In this document: one piece after another, positions 10,019 to 20,153 of the stretch | How the letters are laid out: each line of letters begins with the position of its first letter | Numbering within the stretch: the stretch's first letter is position 1 | Origin: Bin80 sp965261255 | Lineage (GTDB): Bacteria; Bacteroidota; Rhodothermia; Rhodothermales; Bin80 | Reading direction: 5' to 3' | DNA: 64,000 bases | NCBI GenBank assembly: GCA_965261255.1 | Contig: CBDHCQ010000004.1 | Span: 1,054,001 to 1,118,000 of the forward strand | The notes under the pieces: generated by a model | What the model saw: only the letters and a program-made list of their open reading frames with translations | What the model was told of the DNA's origin: nothing | Databases searched by the model: none | Program-made: the position numbers and the translations under genes

Positions 10019-11179
10019 TTATCCGGAACTCAGGCGTTCGGCAATCAGGGTATGGTTTTTCTTCCACCAGCTACTGACGAGAACGTAGAGTATCGAGAGC
10101 AGAAAGCCTGAGAATGTACTGATAACGCAGATGGCTGCACGCCAGGGGCGCGCTTTTTCAACAGGAGGTATAGCTGGATCCAGAACCTGGACTGATTCTG
10201 ACGCACGCTCCTCTTCCAGTCTGGCCTCTTCCAGTACCGGTCGTGTAAACTCAAGAAGTGTGCCGTAGATAAGCGATTTCGTCTGTAATTCCACGAACCT
10301 GTGTGCAACTTCCGGCAAGATATCCTGGGCTACCGGCATGACCCGTTCCTGTCCCTCCCAGGCCTGATTATAAGATTGCCAGGCCTGGTTAACAGCTCGC
10401 TGTGCCGCACGCGTTTGTGAGTGACTGTCACCGTAAAGAAAGCGCAGGTTTTCAAGTTCAATTTCTGACGCGAAAATCTGTGTCCTCCACTCCGCAAGTG
10501 CTTCCGCAAATGCCGCACCCTGCGTAGGTAAATCCAACACACCAGTCTCTTCCTGGAGTATTCGCGTGGCCAGCAGTACCGCAGCCAAACTGTCTTCAAA
10601 CGACTGGTATCGTTGTTCTACGGTACGACGATACTCACGGGCAGTTTGTGTTGACAGGTCTATTCCAATCCGGTTCAACTCCAAGACAAAGAAGTTGGCC
10701 ATATCAGCCGCACGCTGTGGATCTTTGTCATAGGCCTGTACAGACAAGTAGTTGTACTCATTATCCACGACAAATTCGACATTTCCTTCCAGTTCCTCAA
10801 TAGCGTATTTCATAGGGGCGTCGCTGTCAGCAAGATCATACACCTCTATGAGATTGAACTCTTCCACAACGCTCTGTTTTACTGTGCGGCTATCCAGTAT
10901 GGCGAGTTGCTGCTGGTAATCGCTGACCAATCCTCCAAGCAGCGACGAGGCGCCGCTTCCAAGACGTCCGCTGATGACTCCCGAAAGTAAACCCGAAGAT
11001 GTTTGTCCGGGGATCAGGAGGCGTGTCTCGGCCAAATACCAGTTCGACAGAAGGAGGCTAATTACCACCGAAGCTACTCCGAAAAATCCAGTGACCCCGA
11101 TGATCAGCCAGCGCTTTTTCAGTAAAGCACGGAAGAATATCCAGAATGACTCGTTTGGGGATGTTGAGAGTCTAGTCAT
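10019..11179 (-). CDS. Wzz-type polysaccharide chain-length determinant
   Basis: A 386-residue inner-membrane polysaccharide co-polymerase. A cytoplasmic N-terminus is followed by a first transmembrane helix at about residues 21-45, a large periplasmic Wzz domain with long helices, and a second transmembrane helix near residues 345-368 preceded by the Pro-rich DPAIPPVEKARPWR motif that marks Wzz/PCP proteins. No C-terminal BY-kinase domain (no Walker motifs or Tyr tail), so it is not a Wzc fusion. It sets chain length together with the polymerase downstream. Its ATG overlaps the stop codon of the SLBB export gene (ATGA), which implies translational coupling. Confidence 0.85.
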   Translation of the reverse strand: MTRLSTSPNESFWIFFRALLKKRWLIIGVTGFFGVASVVISLLLSNWYLAETRLLIPGQTSSGLLSGVISGRLGSGASSLLGGLVSDYQQQLAILDSRTVKQSVVEEFNLIEVYDLADSDAPMKYAIEELEGNVEFVVDNEYNYLSVQAYDKDPQRAADMANFFVLELNRIGIDLSTQTAREYRRTVEQRYQSFEDSLAAVLLATRILQEETGVLDLPTQGAAFAEALAEWRTQIFASEIELENLRFLYGDSHSQTRAAQRAVNQAWQSYNQAWEGQERVMPVAQDILPEVAHRFVELQTKSLIYGTLLEFTRPVLEEARLEEERASESVQVLDPAIPPVEKARPWRAAICVISTFSGFLLSILYVLVSSWWKKNHTLIAERLSSG

Positions 11180-12894
11180 TGAAGTATGTTCCAGAGAACA
11201 AGCGTAAGGGTCGATGCGGCAGAGAGGCCACCAATCAGGACCTGGATTTGCTGCGAACGTGCCTGACGAGCACTCACGTCAAGCTGTTCCAGGCGATAAA
11301 CAAAAATAGTATCACCTGGGCGTACAGGTTGATTCAACCCTAGGCGCACAGAGGAACTACTGCCGTCATAGGTATAAACTCTGTCGGCCTCTGGTCCCAA
11401 TCCCCCTGCACGATCCACATAGTGCTGCGCAGTCATCCCCGACACAAAGGTCACGTAACCTGGCTGAGGAACGTTTCCGGTTACCAAGACAGTCCCTTCG
11501 TCACGCGGAAAAATCAGTCGGTCTCCTTCGTAGAGTACAATGTCTTCACTACTGCCGGCCAGTGCTCCGGCAATGTCTACGGCTACATGGCTACCGACCT
11601 CACCTGAAAAAGGCCTCCGAAATCCTTCGGCGAACAATCGGCCGGTGGGGTCACGCTCTGAGGTTGGCACTAATTGAGATGTCGTAATGTTTTCGGGGGG
11701 ATCTATGAGATTGTTTTGGCTCGTACGTTCCAATGTAGCCGCACTGGTACTTGCCCCGTCTCTGAGTCCGCCTGCCAGTTCAACCAACTGTGTCAGTGTC
11801 GTTACCCCTCCCTCTATGCGATATTCTCCGGGGTATTCAACCCATCCTTCAATTTTCGCCGTAGCTGTTTTCTTTTCGTAGATGGTGAGGTGGTCACCTG
11901 CCATCAGTGGCTGTTCGCTCATTGAGTCCAGTCCCAATTCCTCAATGCTCTGGTCAAGCACCGTGTAATAGGCGCCGTCTCTCCATCGCATCAAGCGGAA
12001 TTGCGTTGCGCCGTCAACCGTGCGTCCCCCTGTTGCAAGGTCAAGTAGGCTGGCAATCGTATCATCGGGGCGCCAGTCGTACGGGCCGGGCCATGCGACA
12101 TCACCGGAAATACGTATACTCTCACGTACTTCGTGATGAGCAGGGACATTGATCCGGTCGCCATCCTGCAAAAGCGGGTTGTAAGCTGTATTGCCCGTCG
12201 TCTGGTAACGAGGCAGATCAATCAACTCCTGTGTTCCGTCTTTATGCAGTACCTGAATGTTTCTCAGCGCAGGTTTGTAGGCCTCGTTGGTTTCCGGTCG
12301 AAACAGCTGCTCAGGAGCCACAAAATCAACTTCTACATCTTCGTTGATTTGCCTTGCAGTCATTACGCCGGAAGAGAGCGCCTGGAGGACAACATCACTT
12401 ACGCGCGAAGCGGGGAGCATCAGGTATCGTCCAGTTTTGATAACGGAGCCCGTAACGTGCACGTAGAAACTTCTCGCCTGTGCCAGGGAGAGACTAACGG
12501 GGGCATTCGCATATCTGGATTCTAGCAGCTCCATTGCACTGCGCACAACCTCTGCCAGCGTTTTGCCACCGACATCCAGGGCGCCGGCCTCTGGAAGCGG
12601 TAGTACGCCGGAAGCTGAGACGGTCAGTGGGATTTCGACCGGCGTCAGTCCTCCAATCATTAATCGGAAGACATCGCCAGGACCAATGAGATATTCATTG
12701 GGATCAACGGCCCCCTCCAGTGCGAGAAAGCCGGATTGACCAACCTGTGTAAGCATGGCTTTCCTGAGCTCCTCCTGAGGGTCATCCGGGGTTGTACTGA
12801 GCGACGACACGCGGTTAGGAGCGATTTGAGCACTGGCTGGTATCGTTAGTGCCAGAAAATAGGCAGCAACCCAGCAGATGGTGAGCTTGCGCAT
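11176..12894 (-). CDS. SLBB-domain polysaccharide export protein (Wza-like)
   Basis: A 572-residue secreted protein expected to form or feed the outer-membrane channel for exopolysaccharide export. I chose the ATG at 12894 rather than the longer frame to 13023, because it gives a clean signal peptide (MRKLTICWVAAYFLALTIPA, then SAQ). The poly_export domain begins near residue 68 (YLIGPGDVFRL) and is followed by several SLBB modules (for example VTGSVIKTGRY, ISGDVAWPGPY, EGWVEYPGEYR, VTGNVPQPGYV). A hydrophobic segment lies close to the C-terminus (IGGLSAASTLTLVLWNI). No lipobox Cys follows the signal peptide, unlike classical Wza. First gene of the polysaccharide operon, divergent from ispE. 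Confidence 0.87.
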   Translation of the reverse strand: MRKLTICWVAAYFLALTIPASAQIAPNRVSSLSTTPDDPQEELRKAMLTQVGQSGFLALEGAVDPNEYLIGPGDVFRLMIGGLTPVEIPLTVSASGVLPLPEAGALDVGGKTLAEVVRSAMELLESRYANAPVSLSLAQARSFYVHVTGSVIKTGRYLMLPASRVSDVVLQALSSGVMTARQINEDVEVDFVAPEQLFRPETNEAYKPALRNIQVLHKDGTQELIDLPRYQTTGNTAYNPLLQDGDRINVPAHHEVRESIRISGDVAWPGPYDWRPDDTIASLLDLATGGRTVDGATQFRLMRWRDGAYYTVLDQSIEELGLDSMSEQPLMAGDHLTIYEKKTATAKIEGWVEYPGEYRIEGGVTTLTQLVELAGGLRDGASTSAATLERTSQNNLIDPPENITTSQLVPTSERDPTGRLFAEGFRRPFSGEVGSHVAVDIAGALAGSSEDIVLYEGDRLIFPRDEGTVLVTGNVPQPGYVTFVSGMTAQHYVDRAGGLGPEADRVYTYDGSSSSVRLGLNQPVRPGDTIFVYRLEQLDVSARQARSQQIQVLIGGLSAASTLTLVLWNILQ

Positions 12895-13141
12895 CGGCGA
12901 AGAAAGTTTCACGAACAAAGAGACGACGGAGTAGCCGATGTAGCGATGTGTGTAGCTGAAGCTGAGCAGAAAACGGGGCATAAAACGATGCGGGGCATCG
13001 CATGTTTCGGCATAGACCCTCACAGTGGTTGATTTTACATGCCCACCGTTGGTTCAGGCATGAAACAATTTAATGTACACTATTAGTGCAGAATACGATG
13101 AACTGATCAACAATATTCTTCCTGAAAGATGTTGTGTACTC

Positions 13142-14038
13142 ATGGAACGGCATGTTACAACACGGGTACTTGGGTATTCTAACATTATTGCCTGTTCACT
13201 CGTGTTATCTGCAATCGCTCCGGCCAAGATCAATCTCGGATTGCATGTGTTACGCAAGCGAGAGGACGGATATCATGATCTGGCTACTGTGTTCCATCCA
13301 ATAAACTGGGCCGACACACTCACCGCAGAGCACGCAGATACGGTTAGCCTAACCTGCACGGATACAACGCTGCCCAGCGGGGAGGACAACCTTGTTGTAC
13401 GCGCCGCCAGACAATTGAAGAAGGCCTCTGGTGAAGTTGATCGGGGTGCAAAGCTGCACCTGACAAAGGTGTTACCGCACGGTGCGGGGCTTGGCGGCGG
13501 ATCCAGTAATGCGGCAACCGCATTGCAAATCTTGTGCAGACTCTGGCGCCTAGATTGCACAAACGTAGCCCTTGCGTCGCTGGCGTTAGACCTTGGATCA
13601 GATGTGCCATTCTTTTTGCGACGATGCACGGCCTATGCACAAGGCAGAGGCGAAATACTGGCTCCTCTGGAAGATTACCGGTTTCCGTTCAGCTTGGCAG
13701 TTGTGGTGAACCCCGTTCGTATTTCAACGGCGTGGGCTTTTCGGCATGTTGAGGCATGTGAGACTGGTCGTGCCGACTTAGCCGAAGTGGTTCGCTCCAA
13801 TGATCTGGATCGCTGGAGGTGCGAATTAACCAATGACTTCGAGGGACCTGTATTTTCTAAGTGGCCGGTACTTCGCGAAACTAAATCTGCGTTACTGCGC
13901 GCAGGTGCGTCTTTCGCATCCCTTACGGGTACTGGCTCGGGAGTTTATGGCGTATTTGAGAGCCACAAGTATGCGGAGGATGCCTCTCAGGAAGCCGAAG
14001 CAAGGGGGTGCGCGACCTGGTGTGAGGCCCCGTCTTAG
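13142..14038 (+). CDS. ispE: 4-diphosphocytidyl-2-C-methyl-D-erythritol kinase
   Basis: A GHMP-family kinase that phosphorylates the 2-hydroxyl of CDP-ME in the cytoplasmic MEP isoprenoid pathway. Evidence: the N-terminal PAKINLGLHVLRKREDGYHD motif, the ATP-binding PHGAGLGGGSSNAA loop (around residues 112-125), LDLGSDVPFF, and the C-terminal LTGTGSGVYGVF motif. The open frame extends to 13073 (321 aa), but the family normally begins a few residues before PAKINL. The ATG at 13142 gives 298 aa and a GTG at 13202 would give 278 aa; no ribosome-binding site decides between them. ispG of the same pathway lies about 10 kb away on the other strand. Confidence 0.92.
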   Translation: MERHVTTRVLGYSNIIACSLVLSAIAPAKINLGLHVLRKREDGYHDLATVFHPINWADTLTAEHADTVSLTCTDTTLPSGEDNLVVRAARQLKKASGEVDRGAKLHLTKVLPHGAGLGGGSSNAATALQILCRLWRLDCTNVALASLALDLGSDVPFFLRRCTAYAQGRGEILAPLEDYRFPFSLAVVVNPVRISTAWAFRHVEACETGRADLAEVVRSNDLDRWRCELTNDFEGPVFSKWPVLRETKSALLRAGASFASLTGTGSGVYGVFESHKYAEDASQEAEARGCATWCEAPS

Positions 14039-14092
14039 CCGTTAATTTGCGATCTTACGGCTCGCAATAAACGCACAGTTGAATTTTTTCTC

Positions 14093-15847
14093 ATGCTTCG
14101 TATCACACTTTTGCTTTCGGTCACAATCTTTTTTTCTGCCTGTGGCAGCACGGAGCGTCAGCCCAACGTAATTATCATTTTGGCCGACGATCAGGGATGG
14201 GGAGATTTATCTATAAACGGCAACACCAGCATCAATACATCAAACCTTGATCGGATGGCCACTTCAGGGGTCAGGTTCGATCGCTTTTTTGTCAGCCCTG
14301 TTTGCTCTCCGACCAGGGCTGAGCTTTTGACAGGGCGGTATCATACACGGTCGGGGGTGCATGGGACCAGTGCAGGTTCAGAGCGCATGAATGCTGACGA
14401 GACCACGCTTGCCGAGGTTTTCCAGCAAGCTGGTTATGTAACGGGGGTATTTGGCAAGTGGCATAACGGGCAGCAGCCTCCCTATCATCCGAACAGTCGG
14501 GGGTTTGATCATTTTTATGGTTTTCCCTCTGGACATTGGGGGCATTATTTCTCTCCACCTCTCGAATTGAATAATGAGCTCGTCCAAGGAGAGGGGTATC
14601 TGCCGGATGACTTGACACAGGCAGCTATGACGTTCATTACCGAAAACAGGGCGTCTCCATTCCTGGTTTTTCTGCCCTACAATACTCCCCATTCTCCTAT
14701 GCAGGTGCCGGATCAGTGGTGGGACAGTGTGCCGGGAGAATTTCAGGATCATCGTAATTCTGAACAGGAGGATACGCTGCACACACGGGCAGCACTTGCG
14801 ATGACTCTCAATATTGACTGGAATGTGGGGCGTGTACTGGCCTTGTTGGAAGAGTTGTCGCTTTCTGAGGATACCATTGTGCTTTATTTCTCGGATAACG
14901 GTCCTAATGGTGCACGCTGGAATGCAGAGATGAAAGGTAGGAAGGGATCCACGGATGAAGGGGGCGTCCGTTCGCCTCTTCTGATGCAATGGACGGGTAC
15001 CCTTGCTGCGAACACTGTGATCACAGAGATTTCCGCAGCGATTGATCTAATGCCTACATTGGCTGAGCTTGCCGGCATTGAGCTCAATACGCCGCATCCA
15101 CTGGATGGCATCAGTATTGCACCTCTGCTTACTGGTAATGCTGAGGCTGTTCAAGAGCGTATGATTTTCTCGCATTGGAACGGACGCATCAGTGTGCGTA
15201 CTCAAACACATCGGTTGGATCATACTGGACAGCTCTTCAATATGGTTGATGATCCAGAACAGCGACAGAATATCGCATCGGAGTATCCCGAGCTGGCCGA
15301 TTCTCTTCATCGAGCGCGGGAGGCCTGGATTCACGAGGCTGTACCTGATACATTTGAGGCGAGACCATTCACCGTAGGGCATGGGGACTACGGAGTAACC
15401 TGGTTACCTGCCCGGGACGCAGTGGGATCTGGTGGAATCCTTCGATCCAACCGGTACCCGAATGATAGTTTTCTAATGAACTGGACACGTCCGGATGATG
15501 CGATACTTTGGGACGTTGAGGTTCTTACGGCGGGAAGTTATATGGCCACGCTGTACTATACGGCGGCATCAGGCGATGAAGGGGCGGAGATCACACTGAA
15601 TTTTGGGGATAATTCCGTGGGAGCACGGATTGTAGAATCACATGATCCACCTGAATACGGAATGGAAGAGGACCGTGTACTTCGGATTGAGTCGTATGTA
15701 AAGGATTTCCGTCCATTGCCGCTGGGGCAGATTTTTCTTGAAGCAGGGCGCAAACCGCTATCGCTGCGCGCCACCAGCATTCCGGGCACTGCGGTTGCTG
15801 ATGTCCGCCTTCTACGGCTGGAACGCATCATGGAGCAGGACTCTTAA
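14093..15847 (+). CDS. Sulfatase, predicted lipoprotein
   Basis: A 584-residue type I sulfatase that would hydrolyse sulfate esters, probably on marine polysaccharides. Residues 1-17 look like a lipoprotein signal (SVTIFFSAC, Cys17), suggesting anchoring in the periplasm or outer membrane. The metal-binding IILADDQGWGD motif (Asp32, Asp33) and the CSPTR active-site motif (Cys71, to be converted to formylglycine) are intact, and DNGPNG further on supplies another metal ligand. After the alkaline-phosphatase-like core comes an extra C-terminal beta-rich module of about 130 residues, possibly carbohydrate-binding. No formylglycine-generating enzyme or anSME is in the window. It is a single gene, convergent with the PBP1A gene. 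Confidence 0.9.
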   Translation: MLRITLLLSVTIFFSACGSTERQPNVIIILADDQGWGDLSINGNTSINTSNLDRMATSGVRFDRFFVSPVCSPTRAELLTGRYHTRSGVHGTSAGSERMNADETTLAEVFQQAGYVTGVFGKWHNGQQPPYHPNSRGFDHFYGFPSGHWGHYFSPPLELNNELVQGEGYLPDDLTQAAMTFITENRASPFLVFLPYNTPHSPMQVPDQWWDSVPGEFQDHRNSEQEDTLHTRAALAMTLNIDWNVGRVLALLEELSLSEDTIVLYFSDNGPNGARWNAEMKGRKGSTDEGGVRSPLLMQWTGTLAANTVITEISAAIDLMPTLAELAGIELNTPHPLDGISIAPLLTGNAEAVQERMIFSHWNGRISVRTQTHRLDHTGQLFNMVDDPEQRQNIASEYPELADSLHRAREAWIHEAVPDTFEARPFTVGHGDYGVTWLPARDAVGSGGILRSNRYPNDSFLMNWTRPDDAILWDVEVLTAGSYMATLYYTAASGDEGAEITLNFGDNSVGARIVESHDPPEYGMEEDRVLRIESYVKDFRPLPLGQIFLEAGRKPLSLRATSIPGTAVADVRLLRLERIMEQDS

Positions 15848-15889
15848 GCATCTTGCCCGTGCTCCCGGGCAGAAACCGTGTTGCTTAAG
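15843..15889 (+). terminator. Nested stem-loop at the sulfatase stop codon
   Basis: CTTAAGCA at 15843-15850 (containing the TAA stop) pairs perfectly with TGCTTAAG at 15882-15889. Inside lies TGCCCG (15854-15859) paired with CGGGCA (15866-15871). There is no following T-run, so this is not a textbook intrinsic terminator, but it sits between convergent genes where transcription must end. Confidence 0.4.
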
Positions 15890-16104
15890 GCCAACTCTCG
15901 CTTCTCAGATTGACCTTCCGTGTAGTCAGACAATCATGCCTGAATCCATCCCTCCATTCTCCTGGCACCGGATAACTCCATGGCTCCTCCCGGTGTTAAA
16001 TGCATCCGACCACAAGTCGGCTCTTTGGCACGTCTGCTATAGTTGCATTGATTGACATCGGTCACACAATTCAATTGTGCTAATGAACATGCCGTGGACT
16101 ACTG

Positions 16105-18426
16105 CTACCAGGTTACACGATCCTTCGAATTAGCCTCAGTCCCAGGTGTCCGATTCGGCGGAGGGGCAGGGAAGTAACTGTTCGTGTTGATCATTGGCTC
16201 CGCACTGTTATCCAGATATCGCATAAATTCACCGACCACAAATAGAGCGTTGTGCGCCCCCTGACCCCAGTAGCTTGAGCGAAAGGTCATACGTCGATCA
16301 TTGAAGCCAACCCATGAGCCACTAACCAACTCCGGATGCATCAGCATGAACCAGCCGTCTCCACCCCCATTTCTGATTCCGGTCCGTTCGTCAGTGCGCC
16401 CCTGTGTTGTTCCGGTCTTGCCGGCGAGATCATAGCCAGAAAGGCCATAGCTCGTTCTGATACGGATGCCCGTACCATAGTTGATTACATCCCGAAGCAT
16501 ATCCGTGACGGTCGCAGCAGTTTGCTCGGAGAGCCTTTCTTCCCGAATAGACTGATGTTCGTACAACACAGTACCATCCTCGTCAAGTATTCGAGTAATC
16601 ATCACGGGTTCGTTAAGAAACCCTTGGTTGGCAAAGGTACTGTACGCGACCGCCAGCTCAAGCAATGTGACTTCGCTCGTCCCTAGGGCCAATGAACGAA
16701 CCGGGTTCAATTCGCTGTTGATCCCCATATTGTTAGCAAGGTTGGCCACATTTAAGGGATTAATATTTTGAATGATTTGGGCGGTGACGGTATTTAAAGA
16801 TTTTGCCAATCCCTCCCGCATGCTGACACTGTCCCCGGAAACCTCATTCCCATAATTACTTGGACTCCAAACTACCCCCGTAGACTCATCCACATACTGA
16901 TAGACCGAGTCTTTGTACATATTCTCAGGTGAGTAGTCATTGTCAATAGCAACTGCATAGGTAAATGGTTTAAAAGTCGAACCAGGTTGTCTTTTTGCGA
17001 TGCTAACATGGTCATACCAATCCTCCTTAAGCGTTCGACCACCAACCCAGGCCTTTATGTGTCCATTTCGGGGATCTATTGCAACGAAGCCAACTTCTAA
17101 TCGACTCTTGGCAACCTTGAGCGAGTCAATAAATGCAGGATTTGTTTTCAGTTCACGCAATGCTTCATTCGGAGACAATCCTTGACTTCGAAGTGTCTGG
17201 TATCGCGACGTTTCTCCGATATAGGTGTTCAGATCTGAGGAGTTGTAACGTTCCCAGAACCATGCAAAACGATTTTCGGGGTCTGCGTGACAGGGGGCCT
17301 CCATGTATTTTTTAAAATCTGTTCCCCAGTCCAGTCTCGGGCTTCTGGGCGCGCTCCACTCGCAGTCAACGACGGCCTGCAAGGAATCCATTGTGGTTCT
17401 GGCGGCTTCCTGGGCCATAGATTGCATTCTTGAGTCGAGTGTGGTTTCGATCCTGAGGCCAGTGGCGTATACGTCTATATCATTTTCCTGCCCCCATTTG
17501 GTAAGCCACTGGCGCATCTGTTCGGCATAGTGTGGAGCAAAGCTGTCCGTTACATCTGCCGTTCGGATATTCGTAATCGTGGAGGAGTCCCTGATCGCCT
17601 CATAGTGTTCCCGGTCAAGAAAATCTTGGGAGACCATGCGGTACAGAACCGTATTACGGCGCATCTGTGATTGTTCTGGGTTTCGCACTGGATCATAGCG
17701 ATAGGTCCCTTTGAGCAATCCTATCAGTGTTGCACTTTCCAATAGATCCAGGTCAGTCGCAGATTTTCTAAAATAAGTCCGCGCGGCAGCTTCAATCCCG
17801 TAGGAATTATAGAGGAACGGGACAGTATTCAGGTACATTTCGGCGATCTCGTCCTTCGCATAGAGTTGTTCCAGCCGTATCGCAGTAACCATCTCTTTGA
17901 GCTTGCGCGTCACACTGACTTCAAATCCGATCTGTTCGTTATAGATATTACGCGCCAACTGTTGAGTGATAGTTGAGCCTCCTTGACGCTCGAACGGGAG
18001 CCCAAGCTCTCCGAGGATGGACTGGGTGACTGCCGAAGCTGTGCGGAAAAGGCTGATGCCCCAGTGATCGTAAAAGCGGTGATCCTCAGTTGCAATCAGT
18101 GCATTGCGCACATGTACCGAAATCGAATCATAGGTAATCCAGGACCGATTCTCCCGTCCATAGCGCGCTAGTTCTTCTCCATCTGCTGTGTAGGCTACAC
18201 TTGCATACGACAGTTCAGGGTTTTCGATTTCCCGCAAGGATGGTGTATCCAGGGAAAGAATCAGCATGTAAATGAACAGAAACACTGCCCCAAGGACGAT
18301 CGGTATGACCGGGATACTCAGAACAAAGGCAGCCTGTGCGATCTCAGGTTTTCGAAAAACGCGGAGCAGAAACCCTCGATATCCCTTTAGTGCACGCAAG
18401 CGCGGCTTATGTTTTTTTCGTGGCAT
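16105..18426 (-). CDS. Class A penicillin-binding protein (PBP1A-type)
   Basis: A 773-residue bifunctional peptidoglycan synthase anchored in the inner membrane. Basic cytoplasmic tail, transmembrane helix at about residues 33-57, then the GT51 glycosyltransferase domain with catalytic EDHRFYDHWG (Glu114) and GGSTITQQLARN (149-160). The transpeptidase domain carries the SxxK motif in PGSTFKPFTYA (around residue 484), the SLN motif in KSLNTVT, and KTGTTQG (around 668). It polymerises lipid II glycan and cross-links stem peptides. Flanked by noncoding DNA on both sides, it appears to be transcribed alone. Length and motif order fit the family. Confidence 0.93.
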   Translation of the reverse strand: MPRKKHKPRLRALKGYRGFLLRVFRKPEIAQAAFVLSIPVIPIVLGAVFLFIYMLILSLDTPSLREIENPELSYASVAYTADGEELARYGRENRSWITYDSISVHVRNALIATEDHRFYDHWGISLFRTASAVTQSILGELGLPFERQGGSTITQQLARNIYNEQIGFEVSVTRKLKEMVTAIRLEQLYAKDEIAEMYLNTVPFLYNSYGIEAAARTYFRKSATDLDLLESATLIGLLKGTYRYDPVRNPEQSQMRRNTVLYRMVSQDFLDREHYEAIRDSSTITNIRTADVTDSFAPHYAEQMRQWLTKWGQENDIDVYATGLRIETTLDSRMQSMAQEAARTTMDSLQAVVDCEWSAPRSPRLDWGTDFKKYMEAPCHADPENRFAWFWERYNSSDLNTYIGETSRYQTLRSQGLSPNEALRELKTNPAFIDSLKVAKSRLEVGFVAIDPRNGHIKAWVGGRTLKEDWYDHVSIAKRQPGSTFKPFTYAVAIDNDYSPENMYKDSVYQYVDESTGVVWSPSNYGNEVSGDSVSMREGLAKSLNTVTAQIIQNINPLNVANLANNMGINSELNPVRSLALGTSEVTLLELAVAYSTFANQGFLNEPVMITRILDEDGTVLYEHQSIREERLSEQTAATVTDMLRDVINYGTGIRIRTSYGLSGYDLAGKTGTTQGRTDERTGIRNGGGDGWFMLMHPELVSGSWVGFNDRRMTFRSSYWGQGAHNALFVVGEFMRYLDNSAEPMINTNSYFPAPPPNRTPGTEANSKDRVTW

Positions 18427-18929
18427 GAGCGGAGCGAGCGCATGGCAGGCTTTTGTGTGCCTCTCTGTTTACTGGTTGATGCCGATAAGTCTCTTGCACC
18501 ATGACAGGGAGGAAATCGTTCCATATTCTGCTATTGTCATGCCGGGTCGCTACCTGAAACTGCCAACAAACTCGCCAGGCTGGATCTGCTTGTCCGAGGA
18601 GCCTGTGAATCTGGTTTACTCCACAAATCTGCACCCTCTAATGGGTTGAGAATGCTCAGATTCTGTAACGCGGGCTATTAAATTTGCTACCTTCAATCCT
18701 TTTTTCCCGAAACGGTAAGAAAGCCTAGCTTATCCCCTCTTCCTGAATAGTCCAATCTTAAGAGTCAACAGGAACTATATTACTCAGGGATGTCATAGAC
18801 TACATCTACAGCCTGATAGGCATCGTTCTGGATGGTTGAGGTGGTTCCGAGAAAACTCGACGGTTAGTTATTGAAAACTATTGCACAGTGTTGTTTTGGG
18901 AATGTCAAGCAGTTGTTGAGGGGCGTATC
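18427..18929. other. Intergenic region, no gene seen
   Basis: About 500 bases between the PBP1A gene (whose promoter must lie at its left end) and the 3' end of the HipA-like gene. Short open frames on both strands have no recognisable features. No tRNA, strong hairpin or repeat was recognised. Confidence 0.5.
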
Positions 18930-20153
18930 CTAGATTTTCACAGAAATTGCAGTCTCATAAATGTCCATATCGGCTTTACTTACACCCAGTCGCAGCGCTA
19001 ATTCGCGCCAGTTTTTTACAGCAAGTGCAACCTCGGCCACAATACTTTTCGCGGTATCCGGTTTGAGCGCAAAATAGGGGGCTGCCCTATATGCGAGTTC
19101 TAAATCGGCATCTGGACCTTCTTCGGAAATCCATGTAGTCAACTCGCGAGCTTTCTTGTACCTTGGCATTGGATTTAGATCATATGCAGGTGATAAACGC
19201 CATTGGTTATTGCCAGCATACAGAAAGCCGTGATTGCGCAGGTGATCATCCAGGTTGCTAATCATTACGCCGAACACAATCCGTCGCCAGAGTTCATGCA
19301 AATCGTTTATCGGCGAAATGGAATACATTCGGATACATTCTGCAATGTCCGTGTATGTCGCATTGTCACCATCTTGCAATCCCAAGAGGCTCATGGAGGA
19401 CAGGAAAGGGATGCGCTCTTCGCGGACGCGATCAAATCTTTGGATTAGGGCAACGGGTAGATCCCCAACCATTTGAAGGTTGCCTTTAGCAACATTGATT
19501 CCTGCTTGGTCTGCAAGCATGAGTGCAAGGATTTCTCCATGCGGGATGCTGTAGTCGTCATCTGGTTTGGGGAACTTGGCAATGGCCAGAGATCCCTCGT
19601 TGTTTATAACGGCTGATTTTGGACGGGCTCCGCCAAGCGGAGAGCCTTCATTGAGCAGAAGTCTCAGGTCTTCTGCTGATTCAGTATTCGCCTGAATGGC
19701 CATAGCAGCATTTAACAGAGCAGGGAGTGATATCAACGGAGGCACAGTACGTTGTCCAATGTTGCTAATAAAATCAGACTCTCCATAGCGCATAAAGCGA
19801 AGAGCACCAATTCTTGTGAAGTCGTTTATTGCCAGCAAATAGTCAAGCTCCGAGAGACTTCTGTTGTGGCCCATCTTTTGGAATGCACGACGAACCAGTT
19901 GTCGTCCCCAGCGGTCAGGTGCGCAGTCTCGGATCGCACCTGGTAGTGCAGTTTTTTCCGAAGTCCAATAATGTTGCTGTGTGGTCAGCTGTAAGTTCGC
20001 GGGATCAAGTGCAAATGCCTCACGATAGGATAGCCAAGAGTCTGTATACTCAAACAGTGAACTCTTGCGGTGGGCTTTTCCAATATAGCGGAGGTGACCT
20101 ACAAGATGTATCTTCCCACCAAATTGTACATGGACCTCAATGACTTCATTCAT
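18930..20153 (-). CDS. HipA-like serine/threonine kinase toxin
   Basis: A 407-residue HipA-family protein kinase. In the studied E. coli system HipA phosphorylates glutamyl-tRNA synthetase and halts translation. The N-terminal 'couple_hipA' region (residues about 10-110) precedes the kinase fold with a GGARPK nucleotide-loop motif (around residue 175), catalytic SNLDDHLRNHG (around 298-308) and metal-binding AYDLNP. All expected catalytic residues are present, so the toxin looks active. It overlaps the HTH gene upstream by four bases (ATGA), the standard antitoxin-first order of hipBA. The target in this organism is unknown. Confidence 0.88.
   Translation of the reverse strand: MNEVIEVHVQFGGKIHLVGHLRYIGKAHRKSSLFEYTDSWLSYREAFALDPANLQLTTQQHYWTSEKTALPGAIRDCAPDRWGRQLVRRAFQKMGHNRSLSELDYLLAINDFTRIGALRFMRYGESDFISNIGQRTVPPLISLPALLNAAMAIQANTESAEDLRLLLNEGSPLGGARPKSAVINNEGSLAIAKFPKPDDDYSIPHGEILALMLADQAGINVAKGNLQMVGDLPVALIQRFDRVREERIPFLSSMSLLGLQDGDNATYTDIAECIRMYSISPINDLHELWRRIVFGVMISNLDDHLRNHGFLYAGNNQWRLSPAYDLNPMPRYKKARELTTWISEEGPDADLELAYRAAPYFALKPDTAKSIVAEVALAVKNWRELALRLGVSKADMDIYETAISVKI

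Noticed and set aside
12895..13023. N-terminal extension of the SLBB export protein
   Set aside because: Would bury the signal peptide behind 43 unrelated residues.
14378..14989. 203-codon minus-strand open frame
   Set aside because: Opposite the first sulfatase gene, which has clear catalytic motifs.
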